This document shows positions 33,910 through 41,171 of a stretch of DNA of 44,946 nt, piece by piece. Each line of letters starts with the position of its first letter. Position 1 is the first letter of the stretch. The notes under the pieces are model-generated. The model saw only the letters and a list, made by a program, of their open reading frames with translations. It ran no database searches and was not told the origin of the DNA. The stretch lies in the IMG/VR virus record IMGVR_UViG_3300017528_000245, positions 1 through 44,946 of that record. One strand, 5' to 3'. The position numbers were made by a program, and so were the translations under genes. This DNA is from a virus.

Positions 33910-34512
33910 TTAATACTGCTGCATTGAGCCGGTCGGAGACTTATACGTGTTGCCGCCAAAGGAATAGGCGGCAGCCAACATGCTTCCTGATACGCTGCCA
34001 ATCAGGGTGCCTCCGTAGCCAGCCACGAACACTGAGGTTATGCTTGGCATATTTGGATTGTAGTTCCTTGCTTGCAAGGTAGCTTTCACCAAGTCTTTCC
34101 CCGGACTCTGGGAGTCGGCTGTGACCGCATAGGTAATAAACACCTGCGTCCGCGAATCGTATAAGACGGCGCGGACGCCGCCATCAAACCCACGACCGAG
34201 GTAATACAGGTCGTTACCAAAACGATTCAAATCCTCGTATGCTTGGTGGAGCACCAGTCTCTCGCTGCCATAGCGATCATGGGCATAAATGAAGCCGGAT
34301 ACGCCTTGCGCGTGAGCCGTGTGCGCTAACGCTATGCCTAGGGCACCAGCCAGTGCCATCAACACCTCCCGTCCGACTGCCATTTGTATTACGAAGCTGA
34401 GTGCGCCGATCGCGCTCACTACTCTCGCGGTGAGCCATGCACCACTAATGCTCGCAGGCACTATTAGTGCGGCTATCCATTTAATTACTGTCTTGTCTTT
34501 CATTTTGTTCAT
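33910..34512 (-). CDS. Membrane/secreted hypothetical protein, up to 200 aa, two possible starts
   Basis: The long form (start 34512) has two N-terminal hydrophobic segments (about residues 11-24 and 31-66). An internal ATG at 34359 has an excellent ribosome-binding site (GGGAGG, 5 nt spacing) and would begin a clean Sec signal peptide ('MALAGALGIALAHTAHA', cleavage before Gln). The mature 130-residue part is beta-rich with a Gly-rich 'FVAGYGGTLIGSVSGSMLAAAYSFGG' stretch. Either start, or both, may be used. Another phage protein apparently addressed to the envelope. Confidence 0.6.
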   Translation of the reverse strand: MNKMKDKTVIKWIAALIVPASISGAWLTARVVSAIGALSFVIQMAVGREVLMALAGALGIALAHTAHAQGVSGFIYAHDRYGSERLVLHQAYEDLNRFGNDLYYLGRGFDGGVRAVLYDSRTQVFITYAVTADSQSPGKDLVKATLQARNYNPNMPSITSVFVAGYGGTLIGSVSGSMLAAAYSFGGNTYKSPTGSMQQY

Positions 34513-34513
34513 T

Positions 34514-34954
34514 TCATTGTTTGCTTGTTGCTTCTGCTAACGCTTTCAATTGATGATAGCGTTCATCCGAAATTTCTTTCCGCGCCCTAGCTCGTTCAAG
34601 ATACGTCGGCCATGCGGTCAAATCTTCATCGTCGCCAACAAAAACCTTGATCGCTTTGATCCTGTGTCTCCCCTCCGTCTCGTAAAGCGGATAGCACAGA
34701 ATGCTCTCAGACTGTAAACGAGCTATGGCGCGAGACAGCTTCCGCCTCACGTACATTTCATTGGTCGGACTCGGCCTGTTTGTTCCATATTGCACCTTAG
34801 CTATATCGCGTGGGGTAAACTGTTTTTCTGGCCACTGCTTAACAAGATCAACCACGATCTTGTCCTGATAGACTCCAACCATTGAACTGATGACTTTCCC
34901 GTCAGGCTCAATGAGAAGTTTAGCTTCTTCTCTCTTTACAATTTGTTTGTCCAT
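34514..34954 (-). CDS. Hypothetical protein with winged-helix-like region, 146 aa
   Basis: AGGAGG precedes the ATG. The middle (about residues 30-100) reads as a winged helix: 'KIVVDLVKQWPEKQFTPRDIAKVQYG' then 'VRRKLSRAIARLQSESILCYPLYE'. It could be a transcription or replication regulator. The C-terminus is helical and charged. No exact family recognised. Confidence 0.6.
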   Translation of the reverse strand: MDKQIVKREEAKLLIEPDGKVISSMVGVYQDKIVVDLVKQWPEKQFTPRDIAKVQYGTNRPSPTNEMYVRRKLSRAIARLQSESILCYPLYETEGRHRIKAIKVFVGDDEDLTAWPTYLERARARKEISDERYHQLKALAEATSKQ

Positions 34955-34963
34955 TCTCCTCCT

Positions 34964-35536
34964 TTATGCTGCTTGTTTCAGTCTCGCACGAACCGCATTG
35001 AGACGCGCCATTGCCTCATCTGAGCCACCCCTTTTGTCTGGATGCAATTCGACCGATAAAATTTTGTAACCAATATCAATAAGCCGGAATGCTAAGTGCC
35101 GTTCCAGTTCCCGCTCCTTTTCTTCAGACACTCTCTTGTCGCGCCACATTTGGGTTTGTTTGCGGGCGCGATCAACTAAATTGGCGACTGGCCGATTCCA
35201 GGGTGGGCGATGCGATGGTTCTCGATTGTCACCATAGGCTTCCGCAAGAGTTCCAGTAAATTCTCCGCGTGCGGAAAATTTAGAAGCTGCTCGAACCCAA
35301 GAATTTGCAGTGGATTGGCTAAGATGGAAGTTCCGTTGGAGCCACGGTCCCCATTGCCCCCAACTCATTTGACTTTTGGCTTCGGACAATTCTTCGCCGA
35401 TCTTGACTTGGTAAGGCATTGTCGCGTCGTCAGCCGCCTTTTTCATTTCCGCAATGTCGGCTTTTATCAATGGCACCAAGACCTTGAGCGGTCGGGCCAG
35501 TTTCTTATTGTTTGTCTTTTGTAATTGTTTGTTCAT
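34964..35536 (-). CDS. DUF3102-like protein fused to a J-domain-like tail, 190 aa
   Basis: Residues about 30-95 match the DUF3102 type ('VKIGEELSEAKSQMSWGQWGPWLQRNFHLSQSTANSWVRAA'), a helical DNA-associated domain of phage and plasmid proteins. The last 45 residues have the J-domain signature: a helix, 'HPDKRGGS' with the His-Pro-Asp triad (165-167), then 'DEAMARLNAVRARL'. The J-like end could recruit host DnaK to a replication or partition complex. It overlaps its upstream gene by 32 bp. Confidence 0.7.
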   Translation of the reverse strand: MNKQLQKTNNKKLARPLKVLVPLIKADIAEMKKAADDATMPYQVKIGEELSEAKSQMSWGQWGPWLQRNFHLSQSTANSWVRAASKFSARGEFTGTLAEAYGDNREPSHRPPWNRPVANLVDRARKQTQMWRDKRVSEEKERELERHLAFRLIDIGYKILSVELHPDKRGGSDEAMARLNAVRARLKQAA

Positions 35537-35789
35537 TCGTTTGTTGTGTCACTCCCGACAGAAAATCATTTTCCGTTTTTGCCAGCAGCCTCTCCAATTC
35601 GATCACCTTTGGATACTTGACTCCGATCATTTCATTGATCAGCGTATCAGCCCGTTCATCAGCGGTCTTTTCACGGGGTGCAGACATGCCGGCCTCCGAT
35701 CCGCTCCGCTCTGGATACAGTTTAACTACCAGTAAAAGCCGTCGCACCGTTTTCGGCTCAACGTAAATAGTGGAGGATCGCAAACTCAT
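35505..35789 (-). CDS. Hypothetical protein, 94 aa
   Basis: The ATG at 35789 overlaps the preceding stop (ATGA), so the longer frame to 35903 is not used. The N-terminus ('SSTIYVEPKTVRRLLLVVKLYPE') is beta-helix in style and the middle is helical ('ADTLINEMIGVKYPKVIELERLLAKTE'). This resembles a phage family that accompanies ssDNA-annealing proteins, by context rather than motif. It could be a small RHH-type or accessory factor. Confidence 0.6.
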   Translation of the reverse strand: MSLRSSTIYVEPKTVRRLLLVVKLYPERSGSEAGMSAPREKTADERADTLINEMIGVKYPKVIELERLLAKTENDFLSGVTQQTNEQTITKDKQ

Positions 35790-36880
35790 GATGTTGGAAA
35801 CTCTTCCGCTGCCGCTTCCGCCTGCTGGCGTGCCCGCTCTTCCTGAAATTGTTGAGAAGTCATTGGATTGGGTTGCTGGGAGAGAATAGTCTCCCGCTTC
35901 CATGTCACTAAGCCATTTACCATCGCTTTCTCTCTTTCAGTCAGTTCTGGCCCTCTCGCTAACCGCTTCTCCATCCACTTAAAAGCCCATTCAAGCTGAT
36001 CGGGCCGCAGTTCCCCTAACGGCACTCCCTCGAATGCTCTCTGGGCCTCGGTAGCATCAGCGCCAAAGTAAACCCCGACTTCAGTCCAGTCGGCAGGCTG
36101 GCTCGGTTTCTTCGCTCCGAATAAAGCGTCCTTAGCGGCTTGCATTAATGATTGTGGCGGCAACTCAATTTGATCGTCGGGATGGATATTGCTGCTGCCG
36201 TAATGCGGCTGTTCCTGCTCCTCCGTTGCGACCTTCAAATTCTCCTGAATCTCTTCAACGTCTTGGGTAAAGATGTCGCTCGCTGCCGTCGCCGTCAGTA
36301 CTGCGTCAACGTGGGCGCGTTTCTTCGCCATCTTGAGCACGGTGTTGTAGGTGTCAGCGATAGAATCGTTCTCGACCTTCTCGCCCTGCGTAAAGATTTG
36401 CCACATCCCGTCCTCTTTCGCGACGACATGGCCCTTGCCACCGATCAGTCCCAGCGCCTTCGTGGGGTCGCTCTTGCGCATCTGCCAGTACTCGTGCGGG
36501 ACGGGCCGACCAGTGCTCTCTTTCGGGCCAGTGCGGTAGCGGTACTTGCTCTCCATCGTGGAGCAGCAGCCGACCCCTTGGCCCATGCTCCGGCCCGTCA
36601 CCGTCCGCAGAATGCAATTAACGCGATACTCGCGATGCCCGTGCTCCATTTCCCGCTCGATCACTTCGTACTCGGGGGCGAGCCGGAAAGTGAAGCAGAT
36701 TTTCTCTGCCCCAGGTTTGAGTAAGGAGGGTTTTTTTGCACCGGGGATTACCCCATAATGCTCGTCTTTCTTCATTACCGACTGCATGACATTTTGAATC
36801 AAGGCGACCTGCGCCAGAACGTCCTCGATTCGCAGCGGACGCTCCAATTCCGCGCTTGCTTTTACAATTTGCGTGTCCAT
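35786..36880 (-). CDS. Putative single-strand annealing (recombination) protein, 364 aa
   Basis: The N-terminal 215 residues follow a phage pattern I associate with Rad52/Erf-like annealing proteins: 'MKKDEHYGVIPGAKKPSLLKPGAEKI' (about 36-61), 'YRVNCILRTVTGRSMGQGVGCCSTMESKY' (about 85-113), and 'NTVLKMAKKRAHVDAVLTATAASDIFTQD' (about 179-207). The C-terminal third is Pro/Gln-rich and probably flexible, with an ssDNA-binding-protein-like acidic end. It would promote homologous strand annealing during replication or circularisation. Ribosome-binding site GGAG, 8 nt from ATG. Assignment is by pattern only. Confidence 0.6.
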   Translation of the reverse strand: MDTQIVKASAELERPLRIEDVLAQVALIQNVMQSVMKKDEHYGVIPGAKKPSLLKPGAEKICFTFRLAPEYEVIEREMEHGHREYRVNCILRTVTGRSMGQGVGCCSTMESKYRYRTGPKESTGRPVPHEYWQMRKSDPTKALGLIGGKGHVVAKEDGMWQIFTQGEKVENDSIADTYNTVLKMAKKRAHVDAVLTATAASDIFTQDVEEIQENLKVATEEQEQPHYGSSNIHPDDQIELPPQSLMQAAKDALFGAKKPSQPADWTEVGVYFGADATEAQRAFEGVPLGELRPDQLEWAFKWMEKRLARGPELTEREKAMVNGLVTWKRETILSQQPNPMTSQQFQEERARQQAEAAAEEFPTS

Positions 36881-36926
36881 ATTTTTATCTCCGAGAAGGA
36901 TTGTTTTTCCTTCATTGTTTGATTGT

Positions 36927-37088
36927 TCATTCAGGGGAGCGGTTGCGATTGGCCGCTCCCCTTCCTTTTACCGCCCGTTCCAGCACTGATTCCACCCAAT
37001 AGCGCCCAACAAGACTGTTCTTGCGACAGAAGGCCCGCACTTTTTTCAGCGTTTTCTTGCTGACCTGGATGGTGGTTAAATCTTTCAT
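36927..37088 (-). CDS. Ribbon-helix-helix-like small regulator, 53 aa
   Basis: ATGA-coupled to the VPESG-CTERM gene upstream. The sequence 'LTTIQVSKKTLKKVRAFCRKNSLVGRYWVESVLERAV' has one beta strand followed by two helices and a hydrophobic pattern, as in MetJ/Arc-type regulators; the strand residues alternate Thr-Ile-Gln-Val. It may bind DNA as a dimer to control the early operon. The basic tail (about 41-53) overlaps a strong hairpin. Confidence 0.6.
   Translation of the reverse strand: MKDLTTIQVSKKTLKKVRAFCRKNSLVGRYWVESVLERAVKGRGAANRNRSPE
36934..36961. other. Perfect 9-bp hairpin at end of the small regulator gene
   Basis: GGGGAGCGG pairs exactly with CCGCTCCCC around a 10-nt loop, inside the last codons of the 53-residue gene and just upstream of the annealing-protein gene. 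On the plus strand it is followed by TTCCTTTTA, a weak T-rich tail; on the minus strand it has none. It may reduce readthrough or stabilise the mRNA. Confidence 0.45.
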
Positions 37089-37732
37089 CGCATCCGTATC
37101 TTATATGGGTAAAAAATAGTTGCAAGGGCAAAAGAAATAGCAAAAAGCAGGAGCGTGCTCCCGCTCTCCGGCACCGCTTGAGCAAGAACGACCCATTTGT
37201 TGACGTTGTTTTTGCCCCGCGCACCCGGATCGAAATTGAGCCGGAGCCCATTGATTTCCACTCCGGGCAGATCGGGCAAGGTTATATCGAAGTGCATCCC
37301 GCTAAATATATCGGTAGCCTTGGGCGGACCACCATCGTAGAGGTTTGCCAAGCCGAAGAGAACATCACTGGAAGTAGGATTATAAATTCCTAACTCTCCG
37401 AGGCAGAGGATCGGGCCGGTGCTTCCATCCGGCCTGACCAAATAACCAGCCACTTGAGTGACCTGCGCATAAAGCCCATCTGGTACCGGCACACGGTTGG
37501 TCAGGGCTCGAATAGCGACGTAATACCACTTGGTCAAGGTCTTGATGGGATGATTAAACTCATAATCAATGTTGAGGGTTTGCCCTGCCATTAGCGTGCT
37601 ATTGAGCGCATCACTGGTGACATAAATGCCATCAGTGACGACGCGCGGTGACCCTAGATCAAGGTTGATGATTGTTGCTTGCATGCTCACCCCACTCAAA
37701 AGCAGGGCGAGGATTGTTAGTTTAGTTTTCAT
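37085..37732 (-). CDS. Exported VPESG-CTERM (PEP-CTERM-type) sorted protein, 215 aa
   Basis: A Sec signal peptide (MKTKLTILALLLSGVSMQA, 1-19) opens the protein. The body (about 20-180) is beta-rich with 'LMAGQTLNIDYEFNHPIK' and 'FSGMHFDITLPDLPG'. The C-terminus has the sorting signal VPESGST (about 187-193), a transmembrane helix (about 194-208) and a basic end (KIRMR). This is the arrangement recognised by exosortases, of the VPDSG subtype. AAGGAAACA precedes the ATG. The phage would thus place a protein on the host surface early in infection; candidate superinfection or defence function. A host-acquired origin is likely. Confidence 0.8.
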   Translation of the reverse strand: MKTKLTILALLLSGVSMQATIINLDLGSPRVVTDGIYVTSDALNSTLMAGQTLNIDYEFNHPIKTLTKWYYVAIRALTNRVPVPDGLYAQVTQVAGYLVRPDGSTGPILCLGELGIYNPTSSDVLFGLANLYDGGPPKATDIFSGMHFDITLPDLPGVEINGLRLNFDPGARGKNNVNKWVVLAQAVPESGSTLLLFAISFALATIFYPYKIRMR

Positions 37733-37923
37733 TGTTTCCTTTTGTTTGTTGTTGGTTTAACTGAAATCTCCTCCGTGCCCTCCACCTGACCGCCCTGTTT
37801 TTGGCGCATCTGAGCGTGATGGTTGCAGAGATACTCCACACCGTTCGGACACCGCTCGATGTGCGTGGCTGTCTTGCCGCAGTACTTGAAATTGGTCATG
37901 TAACTAGCGCAACGCTCACTCAT
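37729..37923 (-). CDS. Small Cys/His zinc-binding protein, 64 aa
   Basis: The ATG at 37923 has AGGAA 4 nt upstream and is preferred over one at 37992. Four Cys and two His are present ('ERCASYM', 'KYCGKTATHIERCPNG', 'YLCNHH'), a pattern for one small zinc site. The tail is basic. ATGA-coupled to the exported-protein gene. Role unknown. Confidence 0.65.
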   Translation of the reverse strand: MSERCASYMTNFKYCGKTATHIERCPNGVEYLCNHHAQMRQKQGGQVEGTEEISVKPTTNKRKQ

Positions 37924-38038
37924 AAGTTCCTTTCGTAGTGATCTGGGCGGGCAGGGGGGCTTGATGACAGGCATTCTCTGCCCTCTCGGCAACCTATGTT
38001 CCCCTGCATTTCAGCCGACCGCCCAAAAGTCATTATGC

Positions 38039-38218
38039 TTAACGGAAGTAAGAACGATTCCGCAGAATGTCGTAAATTACCTGATGGGTCACGCCATATT
38101 CTTTGGCCATCGAAAATGCGCCATTGCCGCCAGCGTGACGCTGACGGATTTCCTGAGCAATAGCAAAGGTTAGTTTCCGGTGTGGGCTTATAAAACCTGG
38201 TTGGCGACCGCGCGTCAT
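38039..38218 (-). CDS. Homeodomain-like helix-turn-helix protein, 59 aa
   Basis: ATGA-coupled to the gene upstream. A basic start ('TRGRQPG') is followed by 'KLTFAIAQEIRQRHAGG' and a helix-turn-helix of the resolvase type ('FSMAKEYGVTHQVIYDILRNRSY'). It likely binds DNA and regulates phage transcription. The 115-nt gap after it (37924-38038) contains no gene; only scattered GC-rich inverted segments. Confidence 0.75.
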   Translation of the reverse strand: MTRGRQPGFISPHRKLTFAIAQEIRQRHAGGNGAFSMAKEYGVTHQVIYDILRNRSYFR

Positions 38219-38385
38219 AATCTGTAGCTTAGTAAGACAAAGACGATGCCCGTCAACGCTGCCACTGCCGATAGCAGCATGACGAACAGTGGTGGTTTAA
38301 TTCTGCGCCGTCCCTTCAGCACCGGCCCCAAAATAAAGGGGCCGGTGATTGTCAGAACGGGTTCTCTCCATTCTTGCATCTTCAT
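38215..38385 (-). CDS. Single-pass membrane protein, 56 aa
   Basis: The start at 38385 is fixed by ATGA coupling to the gene upstream and a GGAG nearby. One transmembrane helix lies near the C-terminus (about residues 34-53, 'LFVMLLSAVAALTGIVFVLL'). The N-terminal part is soluble and basic. Function unknown. Confidence 0.6.
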   Translation of the reverse strand: MKMQEWREPVLTITGPFILGPVLKGRRRIKPPLFVMLLSAVAALTGIVFVLLSYRL

Positions 38386-38594
38386 AGTGTTTTCTCCGCT
38401 TCGCTGATGGCTGCGCGTGCGCCTTGCCATAGTGTGTATTTAGGATTACCAGGGCATTCTTTGTTCTGATGTTCTCCATTGCCACAGTTGCATCCCATTT
38501 CGGCGGCTCTCGCTAGTACAAACTTCAGTTCGCGTACTAGCTTGTTCAGCAGCCTACGCTGCACTTTGACTAATGCGGTGTCAGCTTGGCTCAT
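38382..38594 (-). CDS. Small Cys-containing protein, 70 aa
   Basis: The N-terminal half is a basic amphipathic helix ('RRLLNKLVRELKFVLARAAEM'), followed by 'CNCGNGEHQNKEC', which could hold one metal. ATGA-coupled at both ends. No family recognised. Confidence 0.6.
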   Translation of the reverse strand: MSQADTALVKVQRRLLNKLVRELKFVLARAAEMGCNCGNGEHQNKECPGNPKYTLWQGARAAISEAEKTL

Positions 38595-38869
38595 AGGGTT
38601 TTCTTCAGGTGTTTGTAGAGTTGATCGTCAACTTCCTGTTGCGTTAGGCGCATCACGATAGTCGCGACGTTGCCTAAGCCATTGCGATAATCGCCGATGC
38701 GAACCTGCGCTTTCTTGAGCGCATAGCTGACCTGACCGACCCGCAACCCTGTCATCCGTGCGATGTATTTCCCCGCCAATCCATAGGAGGCATAGAACAC
38801 GGCATCATGCCGTAGCCCACCTTCCAATAGTTCAGTCTTGACCGGACTCGGACGTTTCCCGTTCTTCAC
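38591..38869 (-). CDS. Helix-turn-helix-like protein, 92 aa
   Basis: Residues about 28-60 ('YGLAGKYIARMTGLRVGQVSYALKKAQVRIGDYRNG') have the helix-turn-helix spacing of small DNA-binding proteins. The N-terminus is basic. ATGA-coupled to the zinc-ribbon gene upstream. Likely a phage regulator. Confidence 0.6.
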   Translation of the reverse strand: MKNGKRPSPVKTELLEGGLRHDAVFYASYGLAGKYIARMTGLRVGQVSYALKKAQVRIGDYRNGLGNVATIVMRLTQQEVDDQLYKHLKKTL

Positions 38870-39339
38870 GCAACCCTCCCGTCAATGAAGGCTTGCGCCT
38901 TGCGGGTAGCGTCAATGTTCCAGCCGCAGTGCGGGCAGAATTTTACGTCGCGCGTAGTTGGAGCCGGAATCGGGCCGTTGCTGGCCGGAGTCGCTTTCGC
39001 TACGGCTCGGCCCGCCTTGCCCCGCCTTGGATGGTTTAACTCCATCAGCCGCGTAGCTCTTGGGAGTTTCATAAACTCGGCGATGCTAAGTCCCAAACGC
39101 TTGCGTGCCGCCTTCTGCTTCGCTCCGTAAGCAGCCTGATACTTGCGTTGCTTCTCGGGATCGCGGCTCTTGTGACGATCCTTCAGCGGCTTGCCTCTGG
39201 CACTTAATCCAAGAGCACGAAGGCTAGCCGTGCGCTTTCGCGCATAGGCCGCGTGCCGTTCACGATCACGGGCATCCCTTTTAGCCTCCTCCTGTTCGGC
39301 CTCTAGTGCCGCTTTTTCGATGTTTTGTTCCTCTTCCAT
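38866..39339 (-). CDS. Basic protein with C-terminal zinc ribbon, 157 aa
   Basis: The first 110 residues are highly charged and helical with a repeat-like 'RKRLGLSIAEFMKLPRATRLMEL' and 'SLRALGLSARGKPLKDRHKSRDP', suggesting nucleic-acid binding. The end has 'FCPHCGWNIDATRKA', half of a zinc site. GGCAAACA precedes the ATG. It overlaps the next gene by 37 bp. Confidence 0.6.
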   Translation of the reverse strand: MEEEQNIEKAALEAEQEEAKRDARDRERHAAYARKRTASLRALGLSARGKPLKDRHKSRDPEKQRKYQAAYGAKQKAARKRLGLSIAEFMKLPRATRLMELNHPRRGKAGRAVAKATPASNGPIPAPTTRDVKFCPHCGWNIDATRKAQAFIDGRVA

Positions 39340-39491
39340 TGTTTGCCTTTCTTGTTGTTCTTCTGTTTAGCTTTGCGCCAGCGAGTCGTGATTGCTTTCG
39401 TTCCGATCTCACTGAGGCGTTTCTGTGTCAGTTGAGCCGCGCGGGCGTGTCCACCAAGCGCGGCCATCTGTTTAACCGTCATATCAGTCAT
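39303..39491 (-). CDS. Small basic 'GGHARAAQL' protein, 62 aa
   Basis: GGAGGG lies 6 nt before the ATG at 39491, so the longer frame to 39560 is not used. The sequence 'ALGGHARAAQLTQKRLSEIGTKAITTRW' is a motif common in small phage and plasmid proteins, with a very Lys-rich end. It probably binds nucleic acid. Confidence 0.65.
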   Translation of the reverse strand: MTDMTVKQMAALGGHARAAQLTQKRLSEIGTKAITTRWRKAKQKNNKKGKQWKRNKTSKKRH

Positions 39492-39867
39492 TTCGTTCCC
39501 TCCGATAAATTGATTTGGTGGCCTCCAGTGTTCCGCCTCGCCAGCCAATCGCCATGCCATCCATGTAAGCAGCCGTGACTAGCGGGGCGAGTTTCTTCCA
39601 GTGGTCAGTCAGGATCAGCATTTGCGCCACTTCCTCGTCCATCTGAGGATTATGCCCCATATTGTAGCCGAGATAGCGGGCCGCGAGTGCTCGGAGGGTG
39701 CGTTGCTCTGCCAGGTAGCGCAATTGATCGATCGTGCAATCCATCCCGATCCAATCGACCGTTGCCTTTAAGCCGTGCTTTTCGGTGTAGTCATTAGTTC
39801 CCCGCGCCGCTTTCGCTAGGGGATGGTCAGGCGGTATTCTGTCGGGATTAGTTCGGTAGTCTTTCAT
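39484..39867 (-). CDS. Hypothetical protein, 127 aa
   Basis: Soluble, helical protein; the second half ('TDHWKKLAPLVTAAYMDGMAIGWRGGTLEATKSIY') resembles accessory phage proteins of the early region. TAATG-coupled to the gene upstream. No motif identifies function. Confidence 0.6.
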   Translation of the reverse strand: MKDYRTNPDRIPPDHPLAKAARGTNDYTEKHGLKATVDWIGMDCTIDQLRYLAEQRTLRALAARYLGYNMGHNPQMDEEVAQMLILTDHWKKLAPLVTAAYMDGMAIGWRGGTLEATKSIYRRERND

Positions 39868-40061
39868 TAGAAACTCCCTGCCGATCCGCCATTGAGGTAA
39901 TGGACGCGAGCCGCAGCTTCGTCGCGCCTGCTATGGTCGCTCTCTGCCTGAAATTGGCCATTGGGATTATAGAACCCGACCGTGTATAGGTCGTGTTCTA
40001 AGTAGTTCCCCTCGCTGATTTTTTGTCCTGCTCGTTGGCTATGTATGTAAACGTAACTCAT
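39867..40061 (-). CDS. Conserved small phage protein, 64 aa
   Basis: I recognise the overall pattern, with 'YTVGFYNPNGQFQAESDH' followed by 'EAAARVHYLNGG', from many phage and proteobacterial small proteins of unknown function. It is an alpha/beta fold of about 60 residues. ATGA-coupled to the gene upstream. Confidence 0.75.
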   Translation of the reverse strand: MSYVYIHSQRAGQKISEGNYLEHDLYTVGFYNPNGQFQAESDHSRRDEAAARVHYLNGGSAGSF

Positions 40062-40258
40062 ATATCAAACCACTTTCTAATTGCTTTCAGGTTTCTGCCG
40101 CCACTTTGCCGAGGAGTAGTTCTGCCTTCGGCTTCCAATCTGTCCCAAGTTGTTCTTCCTTGAGAAACAATGCGCCGCGCATACTGGTAACATCTTTGGC
40201 ATAAACCTCGGGTATGTTTCGATCTATCGCACTCTGGATTTAAGCATTTATCCTTCAT
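40058..40258 (-). CDS. Small zinc-binding protein, 66 aa
   Basis: 'CLNPECDRSKHTRGLCQRCY' gives four Cys at the spacing of a zinc finger, a common small phage type ('C...C......GLC..CY'). The C-terminal half is basic and may contact DNA. It overlaps the upstream gene by 11 bp. Confidence 0.7.
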   Translation of the reverse strand: MKDKCLNPECDRSKHTRGLCQRCYQYARRIVSQGRTTWDRLEAEGRTTPRQSGGRNLKAIRKWFDI

Positions 40259-40505
40259 CTTCGTACTCCTTTAGTTCAGCGATTGCGTCCGCCTCGGTTC
40301 TGCCCCAATAGAAGGGACCATTCTCCTCGTCCCCCTCGCGGAACGCCACCCAGTCGAAGCTAGTTGACGGGATTGGTGGGCGCACGCACTGCGTGATGAT
40401 CTTGCGCTCTTTGGGGAGCGGCATGTTCGCCGTGTTAAATGTCTCGATGCCCTTTTCTGTAATCACTCGCGCCAACGCTCGGCTGGTGATTTCTTGATTA
40501 TTCAT
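40248..40505 (-). CDS. Hypothetical protein, 85 aa
   Basis: AGGAGG precedes an ACAATG start. The protein has a helical N-terminus and an acidic C-terminal half with 'WGRTEADAIAELKEYE', typical of small phage proteins. No known family. Confidence 0.6.
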   Translation of the reverse strand: MNNQEITSRALARVITEKGIETFNTANMPLPKERKIITQCVRPPIPSTSFDWVAFREGDEENGPFYWGRTEADAIAELKEYEDEG

Positions 40506-40537
40506 TGTTCAGTGTCCTCCTGTTAAGATATAATCGC

Positions 40538-40777
40538 TCATATCTTGTTAATTGAATCCCCCTGCGCGAAGCACTTGTCGTACTCCTGCGGGGTCATAGT
40601 TTTTTCGGCGCGGGCAATGGCTGTGGCAATAATCTCGCGTTTCAATCCATTGTATTTGTTGCTATTCGGAACGGATTGCAGACGCTTGAACATTGCCAGC
40701 AATTCTGCCACTTGCGCTTTAAGTTTGCAGTTCTCGCTTCTAACAGCGTCTAGTCGGCGCTGCGTGATTGTAGCCAT
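40538..40777 (-). CDS. Coiled-coil small protein, 79 aa
   Basis: A helical, coiled-coil-like N-terminus ('RRLDAVRSENCKLKAQVAELLAMFKRL') precedes a short helical C-terminus. Its start is 1 nt from the upstream stop. A similar 'KAQVADLL' phrase occurs in the next gene upstream, hinting at a shared module or dimer partner. Confidence 0.6.
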   Translation of the reverse strand: MATITQRRLDAVRSENCKLKAQVAELLAMFKRLQSVPNSNKYNGLKREIIATAIARAEKTMTPQEYDKCFAQGDSINKI

Positions 40778-40778
40778 G

Positions 40779-41171
40779 TTAGCTTTGTCCTTTCTCGGCG
40801 CGGCACTCTTGCAAGCGGTCGAGACACGCCTTGCGCGTCCATTCGTGAATCGCGCTCGCGCCGTCGAGCGTCCATCCGTCTTTTAGTTGCATCCAGTAGC
40901 CGTAGCCATCAGGCGGACCGCCTTCGTCCCATTCCGATTTAACGCGCTCGGCAAGCATCGCCTTAGTCGTCATTATTGCCCCCGTACCCGCATTTTTTGC
41001 TGCCTGAAGCAAGTCTGCCACTTGCGCCTTGTAGCTATCGTGTTGCAATTTAAGCGCGTTCCATTGTTCAAACCATATCTGGCGTTCACGCAATAGTTCG
41101 TCCCGCTCTTCCATGTAGCGCCTTGCGGCCTGATACCAATTCTCTCCTAAATCAACTGTCGGTTCATTCAT
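40779..41171 (-). CDS. Coiled-coil hypothetical protein, 130 aa
   Basis: The N-terminal 60 residues form a coiled coil; the C-terminal 60 include 'EWDEGGPPDGYGYWMQLKDGWTLDGASAIHEWTRKA', a Trp-rich segment. GGAACAAACA precedes the ATG. Function unknown. Confidence 0.6.
   Translation of the reverse strand: MNEPTVDLGENWYQAARRYMEERDELLRERQIWFEQWNALKLQHDSYKAQVADLLQAAKNAGTGAIMTTKAMLAERVKSEWDEGGPPDGYGYWMQLKDGWTLDGASAIHEWTRKACLDRLQECRAEKGQS

Noticed and set aside
36931-37251. 106-codon minus-strand ORF
   Set aside because: It overlaps the end of the exported CTERM gene and the coupled 53-residue regulator in another frame; its Ser/Gly/Leu-rich product has no coupling or ribosome-binding site.
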